Assembly: GCF_002795245.1 (NCBI RefSeq)
Contig: NZ_PGVG01000013.1
Coordinates: 120,233-184,232 of the forward strand
Length of the DNA stretch: 64,000 nt
Direction: 5' to 3'
From: Bradyrhizobium forestalis
GTDB lineage: Bacteria; Pseudomonadota; Alphaproteobacteria; Rhizobiales; Xanthobacteraceae
The notes beneath the pieces were generated by a model. It saw only the letters and a list, made by a program, of their open reading frames with translations, had not been told where the DNA came from and ran no database searches. Both the position numbers and the translations under genes were made by a program. The stretch's first letter is position 1; each line of letters starts with the position of its first letter. Below, piece by piece: positions 8,755 through 18,529 of this stretch.

Positions 8755-9230
8755 CCGGCTTGTCCCTGAGCGGCCATTTGCCGCTCCATGTTCTGGCGAT
8801 AGAGACCGACGAAGTCGACCGGATCCAGCATCAGGGGCGGGAACCCGCCGTCGCGCACCGCGGTCGCGATGATCTCGCGCGCGAACGGGAACAGCAGGCG
8901 CGGACACTCGATCATGACCAGCGGGTGCAGGTTCTCCTTGGGCACGTTGACGATCCGGAACACGCCGGCATAGGCGAGCTCGAACGAGAACATCACCTTA
9001 CCTGCAGTCTCGGCCTTGCCCTCGACCGACAACGTCACCTCGAACTCCTGTTCGCTGAGGTTGTTGGCGCTGACATTGATCTGGATGTTGATCTGCGGCG
9101 GCTGGCCCTGCTGCTGGAGCGAGCTCGGCGCGTTGGGATTTTCGAACGAAAGGTCCTTGGTATATTGCGCCAGCACGTTGAGCTGGGGAGCCTGGGCCGC
9201 CTCGGGAGGGGTGCCGTTACCGTTGGTCAT
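8745..9230 (-). CDS. secB: protein-export chaperone SecB
   Basis: Tetrameric cytosolic chaperone that keeps Sec substrates unfolded and delivers them to SecA. 161 aa with the family core: QYTKDLSFENPNAP, the beta-strand block INIQINVSANNL, and PHLLFPFAR-like CPRLLFPFARE. It ends in PPLMLDPVDFVGLYRQ and a Gln/Ala-rich tail. The ATG at 9230 has GGAGAG upstream. It is convergent with dnaQ, overlapping it by 10 bp. Confidence 0.97.
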   Translation of the reverse strand: MTNGNGTPPEAAQAPQLNVLAQYTKDLSFENPNAPSSLQQQGQPPQINIQINVSANNLSEQEFEVTLSVEGKAETAGKVMFSFELAYAGVFRIVNVPKENLHPLVMIECPRLLFPFAREIIATAVRDGGFPPLMLDPVDFVGLYRQNMERQMAAQGQAGQA

Positions 9231-9627
9231 GAGAGTCTCTCCTTACCCGATTGGGGCTGAATTTCGCGGCGGTTGGGTAACATAGGGCCGCCTCGTTCCA
9301 CAAGGACGAACGGTCCCGGATCGGGGATTCGGGCTGCGCCCGCGCCTTGGACGTTCATCCTGCCTTTTCCGCGAAATTGCGCCTTAAACGATTGAAGATG
9401 CGCGATTTCCGGGCAGGAACGGGTTTCCCCTTAAGCATAAAACGCGCTACACTTGCTACTGTGCCAAAAGGCGCCATTGGCCGGGCAAGATTTCGTGCCT
9501 ACATCCCACGGACCTGATGTGGATCCAAAATGGTGATGTGGACTTGCCGTTTCCCTAGGGAACGGTCTACTGGCCGGATCGATTTTCCCGGCAACGACCC
9601 CTGACAAGACCAGAAAGCGAATACGAC
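9231..9627. other. secB-timA divergent intergenic region
   Basis: 397 bases separating two divergent genes. No convincing coding frame, repeat or strong hairpin was seen. It should contain both promoters. An fxsA gene, sometimes found beside secB in relatives, is not present. Confidence 0.6.
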
Positions 9628-10335
9628 GTGGACATCTACACCATCATATTCCTGGCGCTGGCAGTCTTCATCTTCTTGAGATTGCGTAGCGTGCTGGGGC
9701 AGCGCACGGGCAATGAGCGACCGCCGTTCGATCGCACCGCCGCCCGCAATGCGTTGGGGGGTGCCCAGGACAACAACGTCGTGACCATGCCGGGCAAGGT
9801 GATCGACCAGGCCCCGCTGGCGCCGACGGCCGAGCCGACCGCACCCTCCGATCGCTGGAAGGAGCTGGCAGAGCCGGGCACTGCGCTGGCGCAGGGCCTC
9901 GATGCCATCGTCGAGAAGGATTCCAGCTTTGACCCGCGCCATTTCCTCTCGGGCGCCCGCGGCGCCTACGAGATGATCGTGCTGGCCTTCGCCAATGGCG
10001 ACCGCCGCGCGCTGCGCGACCTGTTGTCGTCGGAAGTCTATGAGAGCTTCGACGCCGCGATTAGGGAACGCGAGAAGAACGAGCAGAAGACCGAGACGCG
10101 CTTCGTCTCGATCGACAAGGCCGAGCTCGTCGGCGCCGAGCTGCGCGATCGCACCGCCCAGCTCACCGTGCGCTTCGTTTCGCAGATGATCTCGGCCACC
10201 CGCGACAAGGCCGGCAACATCGTCGACGGCAGCGCCGACACGGTCGCCGACATCACCGATATCTGGACTTTCGCCCGCGACACCTCCTCTCGCGATCCGA
10301 ACTGGAAGCTGGTTGGCACCGGAAGCGCGAATTAA
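9628..10335 (+). CDS. Tim44/TimA-family inner-membrane protein
   Basis: Homologue of the Tim44-like domain family (TimA in alphaproteobacteria), bacterial relatives of a mitochondrial import motor subunit. Its bacterial substrate is not well defined. 235 aa. One N-terminal transmembrane segment (IYTIIFLALAVFIFLRL, about residues 3-19) precedes a variable linker to about residue 75. The Tim44 domain (FDPRHFLSGARGAYEMIVLAF onward) ends in a WTFARDTSSRDPNWKLVGT segment typical of the family. The start is GTG at 9628. It overlaps the mltA frame by 23 bp, so the two genes are probably coupled. Confidence 0.88.
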   Translation: MDIYTIIFLALAVFIFLRLRSVLGQRTGNERPPFDRTAARNALGGAQDNNVVTMPGKVIDQAPLAPTAEPTAPSDRWKELAEPGTALAQGLDAIVEKDSSFDPRHFLSGARGAYEMIVLAFANGDRRALRDLLSSEVYESFDAAIREREKNEQKTETRFVSIDKAELVGAELRDRTAQLTVRFVSQMISATRDKAGNIVDGSADTVADITDIWTFARDTSSRDPNWKLVGTGSAN

Positions 10336-11842
10336 GACTTTCCTGAAGACCGGCGCGACGGCGCTTTGCGCAGGTGCCGTCGTGCTGTCGTCGTTTTCGC
10401 TCGGCGCCGAGGCGGCGCGGCGCCACTACCGCAGCCACCATCACCATCCTCCGCAAGTGCCTGCCGCTCCGCCGCGGGCCTTGCCCTATCCGCAGCTCTC
10501 CCTGCCGCTCGAAATTCCCGGCGCGCAATATCTGCCGCTGGCCTGGGCGGACGTGAAGGGCTGGGGCGACGACGATCATCTTGCCGCCTACAAGACCTTC
10601 CGCGCCAGCTGCCGGTCGATCAATGCGCAGAACGGCGCGGCCGAACCCAAGGCTTTGGGCGCCTCGCTGAGCGAGCCTTGCCGGGCTGCCAAGACGCTCG
10701 ATCTCACCGACGATGCCAAAGCGAAAACCTTCTTCGAGCAGAACTTCGCGCCGCTGCGGATCTCGCGCCTCGGCGAACCCGATGGTTTCGTCACCGGCTA
10801 TTACGAGCCGGTGCTGGAGGGATCGCGCACGCAGACCGACGTCTACAACGTCCCCGTCTATCGCCGTCCCTCGAATCTGTTCGTGCGCGGCTACAAGCAG
10901 GATTCGGTCAGCCTGCCCAACAAGGGTCCGGTCTATCGCAAGATCGGCCGTCGCAAGCTGGTGCCCTATTACGATCGCGGCGAGATCGAGGACGGCAAGA
11001 TCGCCGGCCGCGGGCTGGAGATTGCCTGGCTGAAAGACCCGACCGATCTCTTGTTCGCCCAGATCCAGGGCTCGGCGCGGATCAAGTTCGAGGACGGCGG
11101 CACGGTTCGGCTCAATTATGACGCCTATAACGGCTATCCCTATACGGCGGTCGGTCGCATCCTGATCGAGCGCGGCATCATCCCGAAAGAGGAGATGTCG
11201 ATGCAGAAGATCAGGGAGTGGATGGCGCAGAATCCTGACGGTGCCAAGGAGCTGCGCCGGCAGAACCGCGCCTACATCTTTTTCCGCGAGGTCAATCTCT
11301 CCGACAAGGATGAGGCGGTGGGCGCGCAGGGCATTCCGCTGACGGCGGGACGCTCGATCGCGGTCGACAAATCGCTGCATGTCTACGGCACGCCGTTCTT
11401 CATCGAGGGCGAGCTGCCGATCGAATCCGAGCGCTCCAAGTCGCCGTTCCATCGGCTGATGATTGCGCAGGACACCGGGTCGGCCATTATTGGACCTGCG
11501 CGCGCCGATCTCTTTTTCGGCGCTGGTCAGGAAGCAGGCCGCATCTCCGGGCGGCTGCGCCACCCCATGCATTTCGTGATGCTGGTGCCGAAGAGCCTCG
11601 ATCCCGGCCTGCGCGCCGCGAAGCTGCCGATACCGGACCCCAGGCCCTCGGAGAAGATCGCAAAACTGTTTCCGCAAACCGACCCGGCCAAGACGGGCAC
11701 GCCTGCGGCCGCCGCGGCGCAAGGCAAGAACGAGACGGTTGCCATCGCCGGTCCCGTTCCGCTACCGGTGCCGCGTCCCGCGATCGAGCCTGCCTCTGAG
11801 CCGCGTCGACCGGTGAAGAATCGGCCTCATCGGCAGCAATGA
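10313..11842 (+). CDS. mltA: membrane-bound lytic murein transglycosylase MltA
   Basis: Peptidoglycan-cleaving lytic transglycosylase acting in the periplasm. 509 aa. A signal peptide (roughly residues 1-34) is followed by a His-rich stretch, the MltA barrel with GYYEPVLEGSR, and the 3D domain ending in AQDTGSAIIGPARADLFFG, whose Asp is the likely catalytic residue. The C-terminal 85 residues are Pro/Ala-rich. No lipobox Cys is obvious, so membrane anchoring is uncertain. The start TTG at 10313 lies inside the preceding gene; no ATG fits the signal peptide. The stop overlaps the next start (ATGA). Confidence 0.92.
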   Translation: MAPEARIKTFLKTGATALCAGAVVLSSFSLGAEAARRHYRSHHHHPPQVPAAPPRALPYPQLSLPLEIPGAQYLPLAWADVKGWGDDDHLAAYKTFRASCRSINAQNGAAEPKALGASLSEPCRAAKTLDLTDDAKAKTFFEQNFAPLRISRLGEPDGFVTGYYEPVLEGSRTQTDVYNVPVYRRPSNLFVRGYKQDSVSLPNKGPVYRKIGRRKLVPYYDRGEIEDGKIAGRGLEIAWLKDPTDLLFAQIQGSARIKFEDGGTVRLNYDAYNGYPYTAVGRILIERGIIPKEEMSMQKIREWMAQNPDGAKELRRQNRAYIFFREVNLSDKDEAVGAQGIPLTAGRSIAVDKSLHVYGTPFFIEGELPIESERSKSPFHRLMIAQDTGSAIIGPARADLFFGAGQEAGRISGRLRHPMHFVMLVPKSLDPGLRAAKLPIPDPRPSEKIAKLFPQTDPAKTGTPAAAAAQGKNETVAIAGPVPLPVPRPAIEPASEPRRPVKNRPHRQQ

Positions 11843-12429
11843 AACGATCGTCCCGTCCGCCCGTGCTGGAGCCTCGCCCCTCGCCGCGCCGCCGCGCGCT
11901 GAGCGAGGAGGAGCGCGAGCTGTGGGATCTCGTTTCGAAGCAGGTCAAGCCGCTGCGGAAGCATCGCGTGGCGAAGGCGCATGCCGCGCCACGTGCTGAG
12001 TCGACACCCGCCGGTTCGGCCGTGCGACCCGCGTCATCGCCGCGGCCTGTCGCCGCTGCGCCGGTGCCGCGCGTCGTAAAACCGTCCGCGCCGCCCCTTG
12101 CGCCGCTTGGCAAGCGCGAGCGGACAAAGCTCTCGCGTGGCCGCAGCGAGATCGAAGCGCGGCTCGATCTGCACGGCATGACCCAGACGCGCGCCCATCG
12201 CGCGCTGGCCGGCTTCCTGCACCGCGCCCATCAGGACGGCCTGACCTTCGTGCTCGTCATCACCGGCAAGGGCCGCAGCGGCGGCGAGAGCGGGGTGCTC
12301 CGCCGCCAGGTGCCGGAATGGCTGAGCCTGCCGGAATTCCGTGCCTTCGTCGTCGGCTTCGAGACCGCGCATATCGGCCACGGCGGCGAGGGCGCGCTGT
12401 ATGTCCGGATCAGGCGGGCGAGGGGTTAG
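11839..12429 (+). CDS. Smr-domain protein
   Basis: Small MutS-related (Smr) domain protein. Stand-alone Smr proteins are reported nucleases or nicking enzymes; the role here is unknown. 196 aa: a basic, Pro/Ala-rich N-terminal 95 residues, then the Smr domain with LDLHGMTQTRAHRAL, the VLVITGKG(RS) glycine motif, and HIGHGGEGALYVRIRR. It is translationally coupled to mltA by a 4-bp overlap. The Tim44-mltA-smr arrangement is typical of Rhizobiales. Confidence 0.92.
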   Translation: MKRSSRPPVLEPRPSPRRRALSEEERELWDLVSKQVKPLRKHRVAKAHAAPRAESTPAGSAVRPASSPRPVAAAPVPRVVKPSAPPLAPLGKRERTKLSRGRSEIEARLDLHGMTQTRAHRALAGFLHRAHQDGLTFVLVITGKGRSGGESGVLRRQVPEWLSLPEFRAFVVGFETAHIGHGGEGALYVRIRRARG

Positions 12430-12623
12430 AACGGCCGGATGATTCCGACGCGCGAGGCTTCTCTTGCCTCTCCCGCTTGCGGGAGAGGCCGTCGCGCGAA
12501 GCGCGGCGGGTGAGGGTTCTCTCCTCTTGGGGAATCCCTCTGTTGAGACACCCTCTCCCCAGCCCTCTCCCGCAAGCGGGCGAGGGAGCGCACCGTCTAA
12601 AACGGCCGGATGATTCCGACGCG
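12430..12623. repeat. palindromic repeat element (family A) flanked by 23-bp direct repeats
   Basis: The core at 12466-12592 has two opposed hairpins: CTCTCCCGCTTGCGGGAGAG near one end and CCCTCTCCCGCAAGCGGGCG near the other, joined by a GCGCGAAGCGCGGCGGGTGA segment. The same architecture recurs at 16426, 19194 and 45575. The 23-bp sequences 12430-12452 and 12601-12623 are identical. Both encode on the minus strand the final RVGIIRPF-stop of the neighbouring membrane protein, so the element appears to have split a duplicated gene end. Confidence 0.85.
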
Positions 12624-13727
12624 TGGGATCAAGGTGATGATCAAGCCGTAGATATTCGTCTTCCGATCCTCCGCCGGAATCAGCGGCGTCTCCTTTGCAG
12701 ACGGCAGCATCTTCACCGCATGCAGGAGCAGGATCATGCACACCGCCCAGTTCGAGATCCAGCGCGAATAGTCGAACACCATCGCGAACATCACGAGATA
12801 AGCGAGGCTGATCACGATCAGCGCCGCAACGATGAGGCGGCGATGTGTCTCGCTGGCGAGCGCGCCGATCAGGCTGGCGAAGAAGCGCCACAGCGGCGTA
12901 TGCAGCCAGATCAGCAGTGCGAACACGGGTACGCCGAGAATGTTGTGCGGCAGGCGGCCCCAGGTGTCGGCAACCTCCTTCGCCAGCGGCTGGTACCAGA
13001 TGTAGGCGAATTGCAGCAGGTCGGTGCGCGACGGATCGGCCATCCGGCTCTTCAGATACGCGACGAAGTCCGCTTCCGGGATCGGCATCGTTCCCAGGAA
13101 TTGCGCCGCGAAGAACAGTGCCGAGACCATCAGCAAGGCAACGGCGCCGAAGGCGACGTTGCTGCGATTGCTGCCAAAGGCCAAGTAATGCCTGATCGTG
13201 ACGATGGTGATGATCGTCGGCACATACATCAAGAGATGAATGTGATGGATCAGCACGAGAATGATCGAGAACAGCGCGGCCGTGGCAACGAACAGCAACG
13301 AGCCCGCCGGCATCAGCAGCAGCACGATCGCCAGCGCGCAGCCATAGATGTCGAAATGGCCGAGCGTGTGCATGAAGTTCTTCAGGAAGAACGGCGAGCC
13401 CGCGGTGAAGACGAACAGCGGCAGCGTTCTCGAGGAAAAGCCGAACGTCTTCCGAAACAGTTTTGCATACAGGGCGAGCGTCACCAGCCACGTCGCTCCG
13501 CCGAGCCCGAACACCAGCCAGACCGGCACCTTCGCCGTGAACAGTGCGACGATTGCCCCGATCAGCGCGCGCTTGATGAAGCCGAAATGGTAGTCGACGA
13601 GGAGATGGATATAGGGAACGTAAGGCGGCAGCTGGATCTTATGGATGAAGACGCCGACGATGATCGCGGCGTTGATCGCGAGCAGGAGCCGCCAGGGGTT
13701 TTGCCAGATATTAGCGGGCACGCGCAC
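12597..13727 (-). CDS. polytopic membrane protein of unknown function
   Basis: 376 aa from GTG at 13727, chosen because GGAG lies just upstream; an in-frame ATG at 13814 adds an unlikely Arg-rich leader. At least eight or nine hydrophobic segments are visible, such as LLLAINAAIIVGVF, VWLVFGLGGATWLVTLALYA and SLLFVATAALFSIILVLIHH, with charged loops between. There is no motif I can tie to a family; the layout resembles glycan or lipid-handling membrane enzymes, but that is weak. It ends RVGIIRPF. Its 3' end abuts a palindromic repeat that carries a second copy of those last codons. Convergent with the Smr gene. Confidence 0.8.
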   Translation of the reverse strand: MRVPANIWQNPWRLLLAINAAIIVGVFIHKIQLPPYVPYIHLLVDYHFGFIKRALIGAIVALFTAKVPVWLVFGLGGATWLVTLALYAKLFRKTFGFSSRTLPLFVFTAGSPFFLKNFMHTLGHFDIYGCALAIVLLLMPAGSLLFVATAALFSIILVLIHHIHLLMYVPTIITIVTIRHYLAFGSNRSNVAFGAVALLMVSALFFAAQFLGTMPIPEADFVAYLKSRMADPSRTDLLQFAYIWYQPLAKEVADTWGRLPHNILGVPVFALLIWLHTPLWRFFASLIGALASETHRRLIVAALIVISLAYLVMFAMVFDYSRWISNWAVCMILLLHAVKMLPSAKETPLIPAEDRKTNIYGLIITLIPRVGIIRPF

Positions 13728-13734
13728 AAGACTC

Positions 13735-13930
13735 CGCCGTCGTCCCGGACAAGCGAACTCCTGGCAACGCGCAGCGTTGTCCAGAGTGAGCGCCGATCCG
13801 GGACCCATAACCACAGGAAGTCATTTGAGGCAGGGCTGGAGCTACTATCTGTTTCAACGAGAGCCGCCGGTGGTTATGGGTCCCTGCTCCCGTGCGCAAT
13901 TGCGCACTAGGCAGGGACGACGGCGGATAG
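13735..13930. repeat. palindromic intergenic repeat
   Basis: Between the membrane-protein start and hslU. It begins with GTCGTCCCGGACAAGCG, shared with 40024 and 63845. It contains a perfect 15-bp inverted repeat, GGGACCCATAACCAC at 13800-13814 and its complement at 13870-13884. Non-coding. Confidence 0.75.
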
Positions 13931-13949
13931 ATAGCGGACTGAGTCGGAA

Positions 13950-15254
<1,305 letters not shown>

Positions 15255-15303
15255 GTCTGATTAGCTAGGGCGGGAGGCGGCCAAGGACAAGCCGCATTTT
15301 AGG

Positions 15304-15921
15304 TCAGATGATTGGCGGGCCCGATTGCCATTGCTTCACGGCCTCGAGCGGATGGATCAGCATCAGGATATTGAGCGTCAGATTGTCGCGAATATGGAGC
15401 GCCAGCATGATTTCGAAGGCAAGCCCGAGCAGCACGGTCGCGGTGACAGGCAGCATGCGAGCGGCAAGGAACCCCAGGATCATGGCCACATTGTCAGACA
15501 CCGAATTGACGATGCTGTCGCCGTAATAGTCCAGCGAGATCGTGCCCGCGCGGTAGCGCTCGATGATGAAGGGCGAGTTCTCGACGATCTCCCAGGCGCC
15601 TTCAATCATCATGGCGATGATCAGCCGGGCTGGCCACGATAAGGTCAGGAACGGCAGCCGTGCGAACAGCAGCCAGGTCAAGCCGTAGAACAGGAAGCCG
15701 TGCAGCACGTGCGAAAAGCTGTACCAGTCGGCGATCTGCTGCGAATTCTCCGAGCTGTTCACCACGCCATGCCAGAGCTTGATGGTGCCGCAGGTGCAGA
15801 TCGGGACCCGCCCCATCGCAAGCAGGATCGAGGCCTGCAGCGCCAGCAGCAACAGCGCAATGCCGGCCCAGGCGAGCGGCGGGACCGCGACCTTGCTCTC
15901 GCTCGTCTGCACCAGCGTCAC
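15304..15921 (-). CDS. DUF2585 (UPF0314) membrane protein
   Basis: 205 aa, family of unknown function confined mostly to Rhizobiales. Hydrophobic segments lie at about 18-37, 77-95, 97-115, 140-160 and 162-178. Recognisable family residues include CTCGTIKLWHGVVNSSENSQ, WYSFSHVLHGFLFYG, EGAWEIVENSPFIIERYR and YYGDSIVNSVSDN. The start is GTG at 15921, whose GTGA overlaps the stop of the upstream GNAT gene, indicating coupled translation. It lies between hslV and hslU. Confidence 0.88.
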   Translation of the reverse strand: MTLVQTSESKVAVPPLAWAGIALLLLALQASILLAMGRVPICTCGTIKLWHGVVNSSENSQQIADWYSFSHVLHGFLFYGLTWLLFARLPFLTLSWPARLIIAMMIEGAWEIVENSPFIIERYRAGTISLDYYGDSIVNSVSDNVAMILGFLAARMLPVTATVLLGLAFEIMLALHIRDNLTLNILMLIHPLEAVKQWQSGPPII

Positions 15922-16403
15922 GGTTCGCGCACCATCAGCAGTGCCGGACCGTCCGGCGTCTCGACCATACGGTCGCGGATGAATCCCGCCTTTTCATAAG
16001 CGCGTATCGCGCGCAGGTTCAGCGGGTCCGGATCGGTGACCATGCGCGGCAGACCATGCCGAAAACGTTCATCGACGAATTGGCGAATGAACGCCGAGCC
16101 GTGGCCGCGCGCGATCATGTCGCCGTCGCCGATGAACAGGTCGATCCCACGCGTGCCCTCCGGTTGCGGCCCGAAGCCCGTATTCCAGGCGGTCAGGCGG
16201 TAGCACTGAAGATAGCCGAAGGGCGTGTCGCCGGCCAATACGGTGAACTGATCCATCGCCGGCTCAGTGAGGTCGCCACTCACCAGCGAAAACTGCTCGT
16301 CCGGATCGCCCCACCACTCCCGCACATGGGCTTCGCCGAGCCAGCGCCGGATCAGCGGCAGGTCGGCCACGGTCATCGGGCGGAAGGTATAGCTTGGGGT
16401 CAT
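15918..16403 (-). CDS. GNAT acetyltransferase, AAC(6')-like
   Basis: 161-aa GCN5-related N-acetyltransferase of the subfamily resembling aminoglycoside 6'-N-acetyltransferases. Features are the N-terminal FRPMTVADLPLIRRWL and HVREWWGD, the acetyl-CoA-binding region IGDGDMIARGHGSAFIRQF, and DPDPLNLRAIRAYEKAGF. The chromosomal position between hslV and hslU suggests a housekeeping substrate rather than acquired drug resistance; the substrate is unknown. It overlaps the DUF2585 gene by 4 bp. Confidence 0.87.
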   Translation of the reverse strand: MTPSYTFRPMTVADLPLIRRWLGEAHVREWWGDPDEQFSLVSGDLTEPAMDQFTVLAGDTPFGYLQCYRLTAWNTGFGPQPEGTRGIDLFIGDGDMIARGHGSAFIRQFVDERFRHGLPRMVTDPDPLNLRAIRAYEKAGFIRDRMVETPDGPALLMVREP

Positions 16404-16425
16404 CTAGCAACCACGGCGGTGCTGC

Positions 16426-16551
16426 GCCCCCTCTCCCGCCTGCGGGAGAGGGTTGGGGAGAGGGTGTCTCCGCAATGGGACAGCTCCCCAGAGGAGAGAG
16501 CCCCCACCCGGCGCTTCGCGCCGACCTCCCCCGCAAGCGGGAGAGGTTGCA
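16426..16551. repeat. palindromic repeat element (family A)
   Basis: CCCTCTCCCGCCTGCGGGAGAGGG hairpin, a middle segment with GCGCTTCGCGCCG, and a second hairpin CTCCCCCGCAAGCGGGAG. Same layout as 12466-12592. It lies between the hslV stop and the GNAT start. Confidence 0.8.
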
Positions 16552-16592
16552 CCGAGCGTGCAGATAGGCGTTCGGACAAGATGACGCTCCGC

Positions 16593-17153
16593 CTACCCGC
16601 TCGGCAGGCTCTCGATGGTCACATTCCGGTTGGTGTAGACGCAGATCTCGGCGGCGATGTCGGGGGGGTGGCGGACGATGGTCTCGGCGTCCTTGTCGGT
16701 GTCGAGCAGGGCCCGGGCGGCGGCGAGCGCGTAGTTGCCGCCGGAGCCGATCGCCATTACGCCAGCCTCGGGCTCGAGCACGTCGCCGGTGCCTGTCAGC
16801 ACCAGGGAGACGTCCTTGTCGGCCACGATCATCATGGCCTCCAGCCGCCGCAAATAGCGGTCGGTGCGCCAGTCCTTGGCGAGCTCCACGGCGGCCCGGG
16901 TCAGCTGCCCCGGATATTGCTCGAGTTTGGATTCCAACCGCTCGAACAGCGTAAAGGCGTCGGCCGTGGCGCCGGCGAAGCCGCCGATCACGTCGCCCTT
17001 CCCGAGCTTGCGGACCTTCTTGGCGTTGGACTTGATCACGGTCTGGCCGATCGAGACCTGGCCGTCGCCACCGACCACCACCTTGCCGCCTTTGCGGACC
17101 GTCAAAATCGTGGTGCCGTGCCAGACCGGCGAGCTGTTCTGGGAATTCTGCAT
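16593..17153 (-). CDS. hslV: HslUV protease peptidase subunit HslV
   Basis: Proteasome-like threonine peptidase paired with HslU. 186 aa. The ATG at 17153 gives a short propeptide ending in HG, after which TTIL begins the mature enzyme with the catalytic N-terminal Thr. Also seen are VGGDGQVSIGQTV, the GFAGATADAFTLFERLE block and GSGGNYALAAARAL. It is upstream of the GNAT, DUF2585 and hslU genes on the same strand and divergent from hisB. Confidence 0.97.
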   Translation of the reverse strand: MQNSQNSSPVWHGTTILTVRKGGKVVVGGDGQVSIGQTVIKSNAKKVRKLGKGDVIGGFAGATADAFTLFERLESKLEQYPGQLTRAAVELAKDWRTDRYLRRLEAMMIVADKDVSLVLTGTGDVLEPEAGVMAIGSGGNYALAAARALLDTDKDAETIVRHPPDIAAEICVYTNRNVTIESLPSG

Positions 17154-17340
17154 GAATGACCCTCGTTGTCCGGCCTGATTTAGGGGGTCCGGAGCGGGGG
17201 CACAACGGGCCGTTCCGGCCCTAGATTTCGCTCACCATAGGCGGAAGTGCTGCCCTGTTCGGGCGTTCCCGCAGTAGCGAAGGTGCCATTTCGCTGTTAA
17301 TAGACTGGCGTTTTCGGCCTAACCATAGCGAAAGCTTTCA

Positions 17341-17934
17341 ATGCGCACCGCGACGATCAAGCGCAAGACCAAGGAAACCGACATCGAGGTCTCCGTGAAC
17401 CTCGATGGCACCGGCGTGGCCAATATCGCGACCGGCATCGGCTTTTTCGACCATATGCTCGATCTTCTCGCCCGCCATTCCCGCATCGATCTCACGGTCA
17501 AGGCGGTGGGCGATCTGCACATTGATTATCACCATACCACCGAAGACACCGGCATTGCGCTTGGCCAGGCGGTCAAGCAGGCGCTCGGCAACATGGCGGG
17601 CATCACCCGCTATGCCGGCGTGCACATGCCCATGGACGAGACGCTGTCGCGCGTGGTCATCGACATCTCGGGCCGCCCGTTCCTGGTGTTCAAGGCCGAC
17701 TTCCCCCGCGATAAGATCGGCGAGTTCGACACCGAGCTCGTGCGCGAGTGGTTCCAGGCCTTCGCCATCAATGCCGGCGTGACTCTCCACGTCGAGACCC
17801 TATATGGCGATAACAGCCACCATATCGCCGAGTCCTGCTTCAAGGGTCTGGCGCGGGCGCTGCGCACCGCCGTTGCGATCGATCCGAAGGCGGCGGGCGA
17901 AATCCCGTCCACCAAGGGCTCGCTCGGCGGCTGA
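17341..17934 (+). CDS. hisB: imidazoleglycerol-phosphate dehydratase
   Basis: Manganese enzyme of histidine synthesis (imidazoleglycerol phosphate to imidazoleacetol phosphate). 197 aa, the monofunctional form without the phosphatase domain. The two metal-binding motifs HHTTED and SHHIAESCFKGLARAL are present, as is the N-terminal TGIGFFDHML. First gene of hisB-DUF2628-hisH-hisA-hisF-hisE-coaA. Divergent from hslV with about 190 bp for promoters. Confidence 0.98.
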   Translation: MRTATIKRKTKETDIEVSVNLDGTGVANIATGIGFFDHMLDLLARHSRIDLTVKAVGDLHIDYHHTTEDTGIALGQAVKQALGNMAGITRYAGVHMPMDETLSRVVIDISGRPFLVFKADFPRDKIGEFDTELVREWFQAFAINAGVTLHVETLYGDNSHHIAESCFKGLARALRTAVAIDPKAAGEIPSTKGSLGG

Positions 17935-17998
17935 CATCTCCGTCTCGCGGCGAACGCCGCCGGCGGCATCATTGAATTCCTAGGAGCGGGGCATCACC

Positions 17999-18529
17999 AT
18001 GCCTGTCTACACAGTTCATGCTCCCTTCCCCGGCGGAGCCGATCTGCGCGCGACCGACAAATTCGTCTTCGTGCGCGACGGCTTCCATTTCTGGGCGATG
18101 ATCTTCGGTCCGTTCTGGCTGCTGTGGAATCGGCTGTGGCTGGCGCTGATCGGCTGGCTGGTCTTCATGGCGGCATTCCATGCAGGCCTCTCCAGCCTGG
18201 GTCTCGGTCGGAGCTCGATCTTCTTCGCCGACATCGTCGTCGCGCTGTTGACGGGCCTCGAGGCCTCCACCCTGCGGCGCTGGACGCTGTCGCGCGGCAA
18301 GTGGCGGCAGCTCGACATCGTCGTTGCCGACGACCATGACACCGCCGAGCGTCGCTTCTTCGAGTGCTGGAGCCAGAAGCAGCACGGCATCGTCAACGAT
18401 CAATGGGCCGTCGATCGCGGCGGTCCGCCGCCGACCCGGGGCGTGCCGGGGCAGCAGTTCTCGAACCCGCCGCCGATTCCGGCCGGCGGCATCATTGGAT
18501 TGTTTCCAGAACCGGGAGGGTCAAGATGA
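17999..18529 (+). CDS. DUF2628 membrane protein in the his operon
   Basis: 176 aa, family of unknown function. An N-terminal soluble part (MPVYTVHAPF, then a KFVFVRDGFHFWAMIFGPFW block) leads into two or three transmembrane segments (WLALIGWLVFMAAFHAGL and IFFADIVVALLTGLEA). A soluble tail with FFECWSQKQHG ends in a Pro/Gly-rich stretch. It is 64 bp after hisB, and its stop overlaps the hisH ATG (ATGA), so it is translated with the histidine genes. It has no evident catalytic motif. Confidence 0.87.
   Translation: MPVYTVHAPFPGGADLRATDKFVFVRDGFHFWAMIFGPFWLLWNRLWLALIGWLVFMAAFHAGLSSLGLGRSSIFFADIVVALLTGLEASTLRRWTLSRGKWRQLDIVVADDHDTAERRFFECWSQKQHGIVNDQWAVDRGGPPPTRGVPGQQFSNPPPIPAGGIIGLFPEPGGSR

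Noticed and set aside
15918..16403. Acquired aminoglycoside resistance gene
   Set aside because: The AAC(6')-like GNAT is in a conserved chromosomal position between hslV and hslU with native composition and no mobile element beside it.
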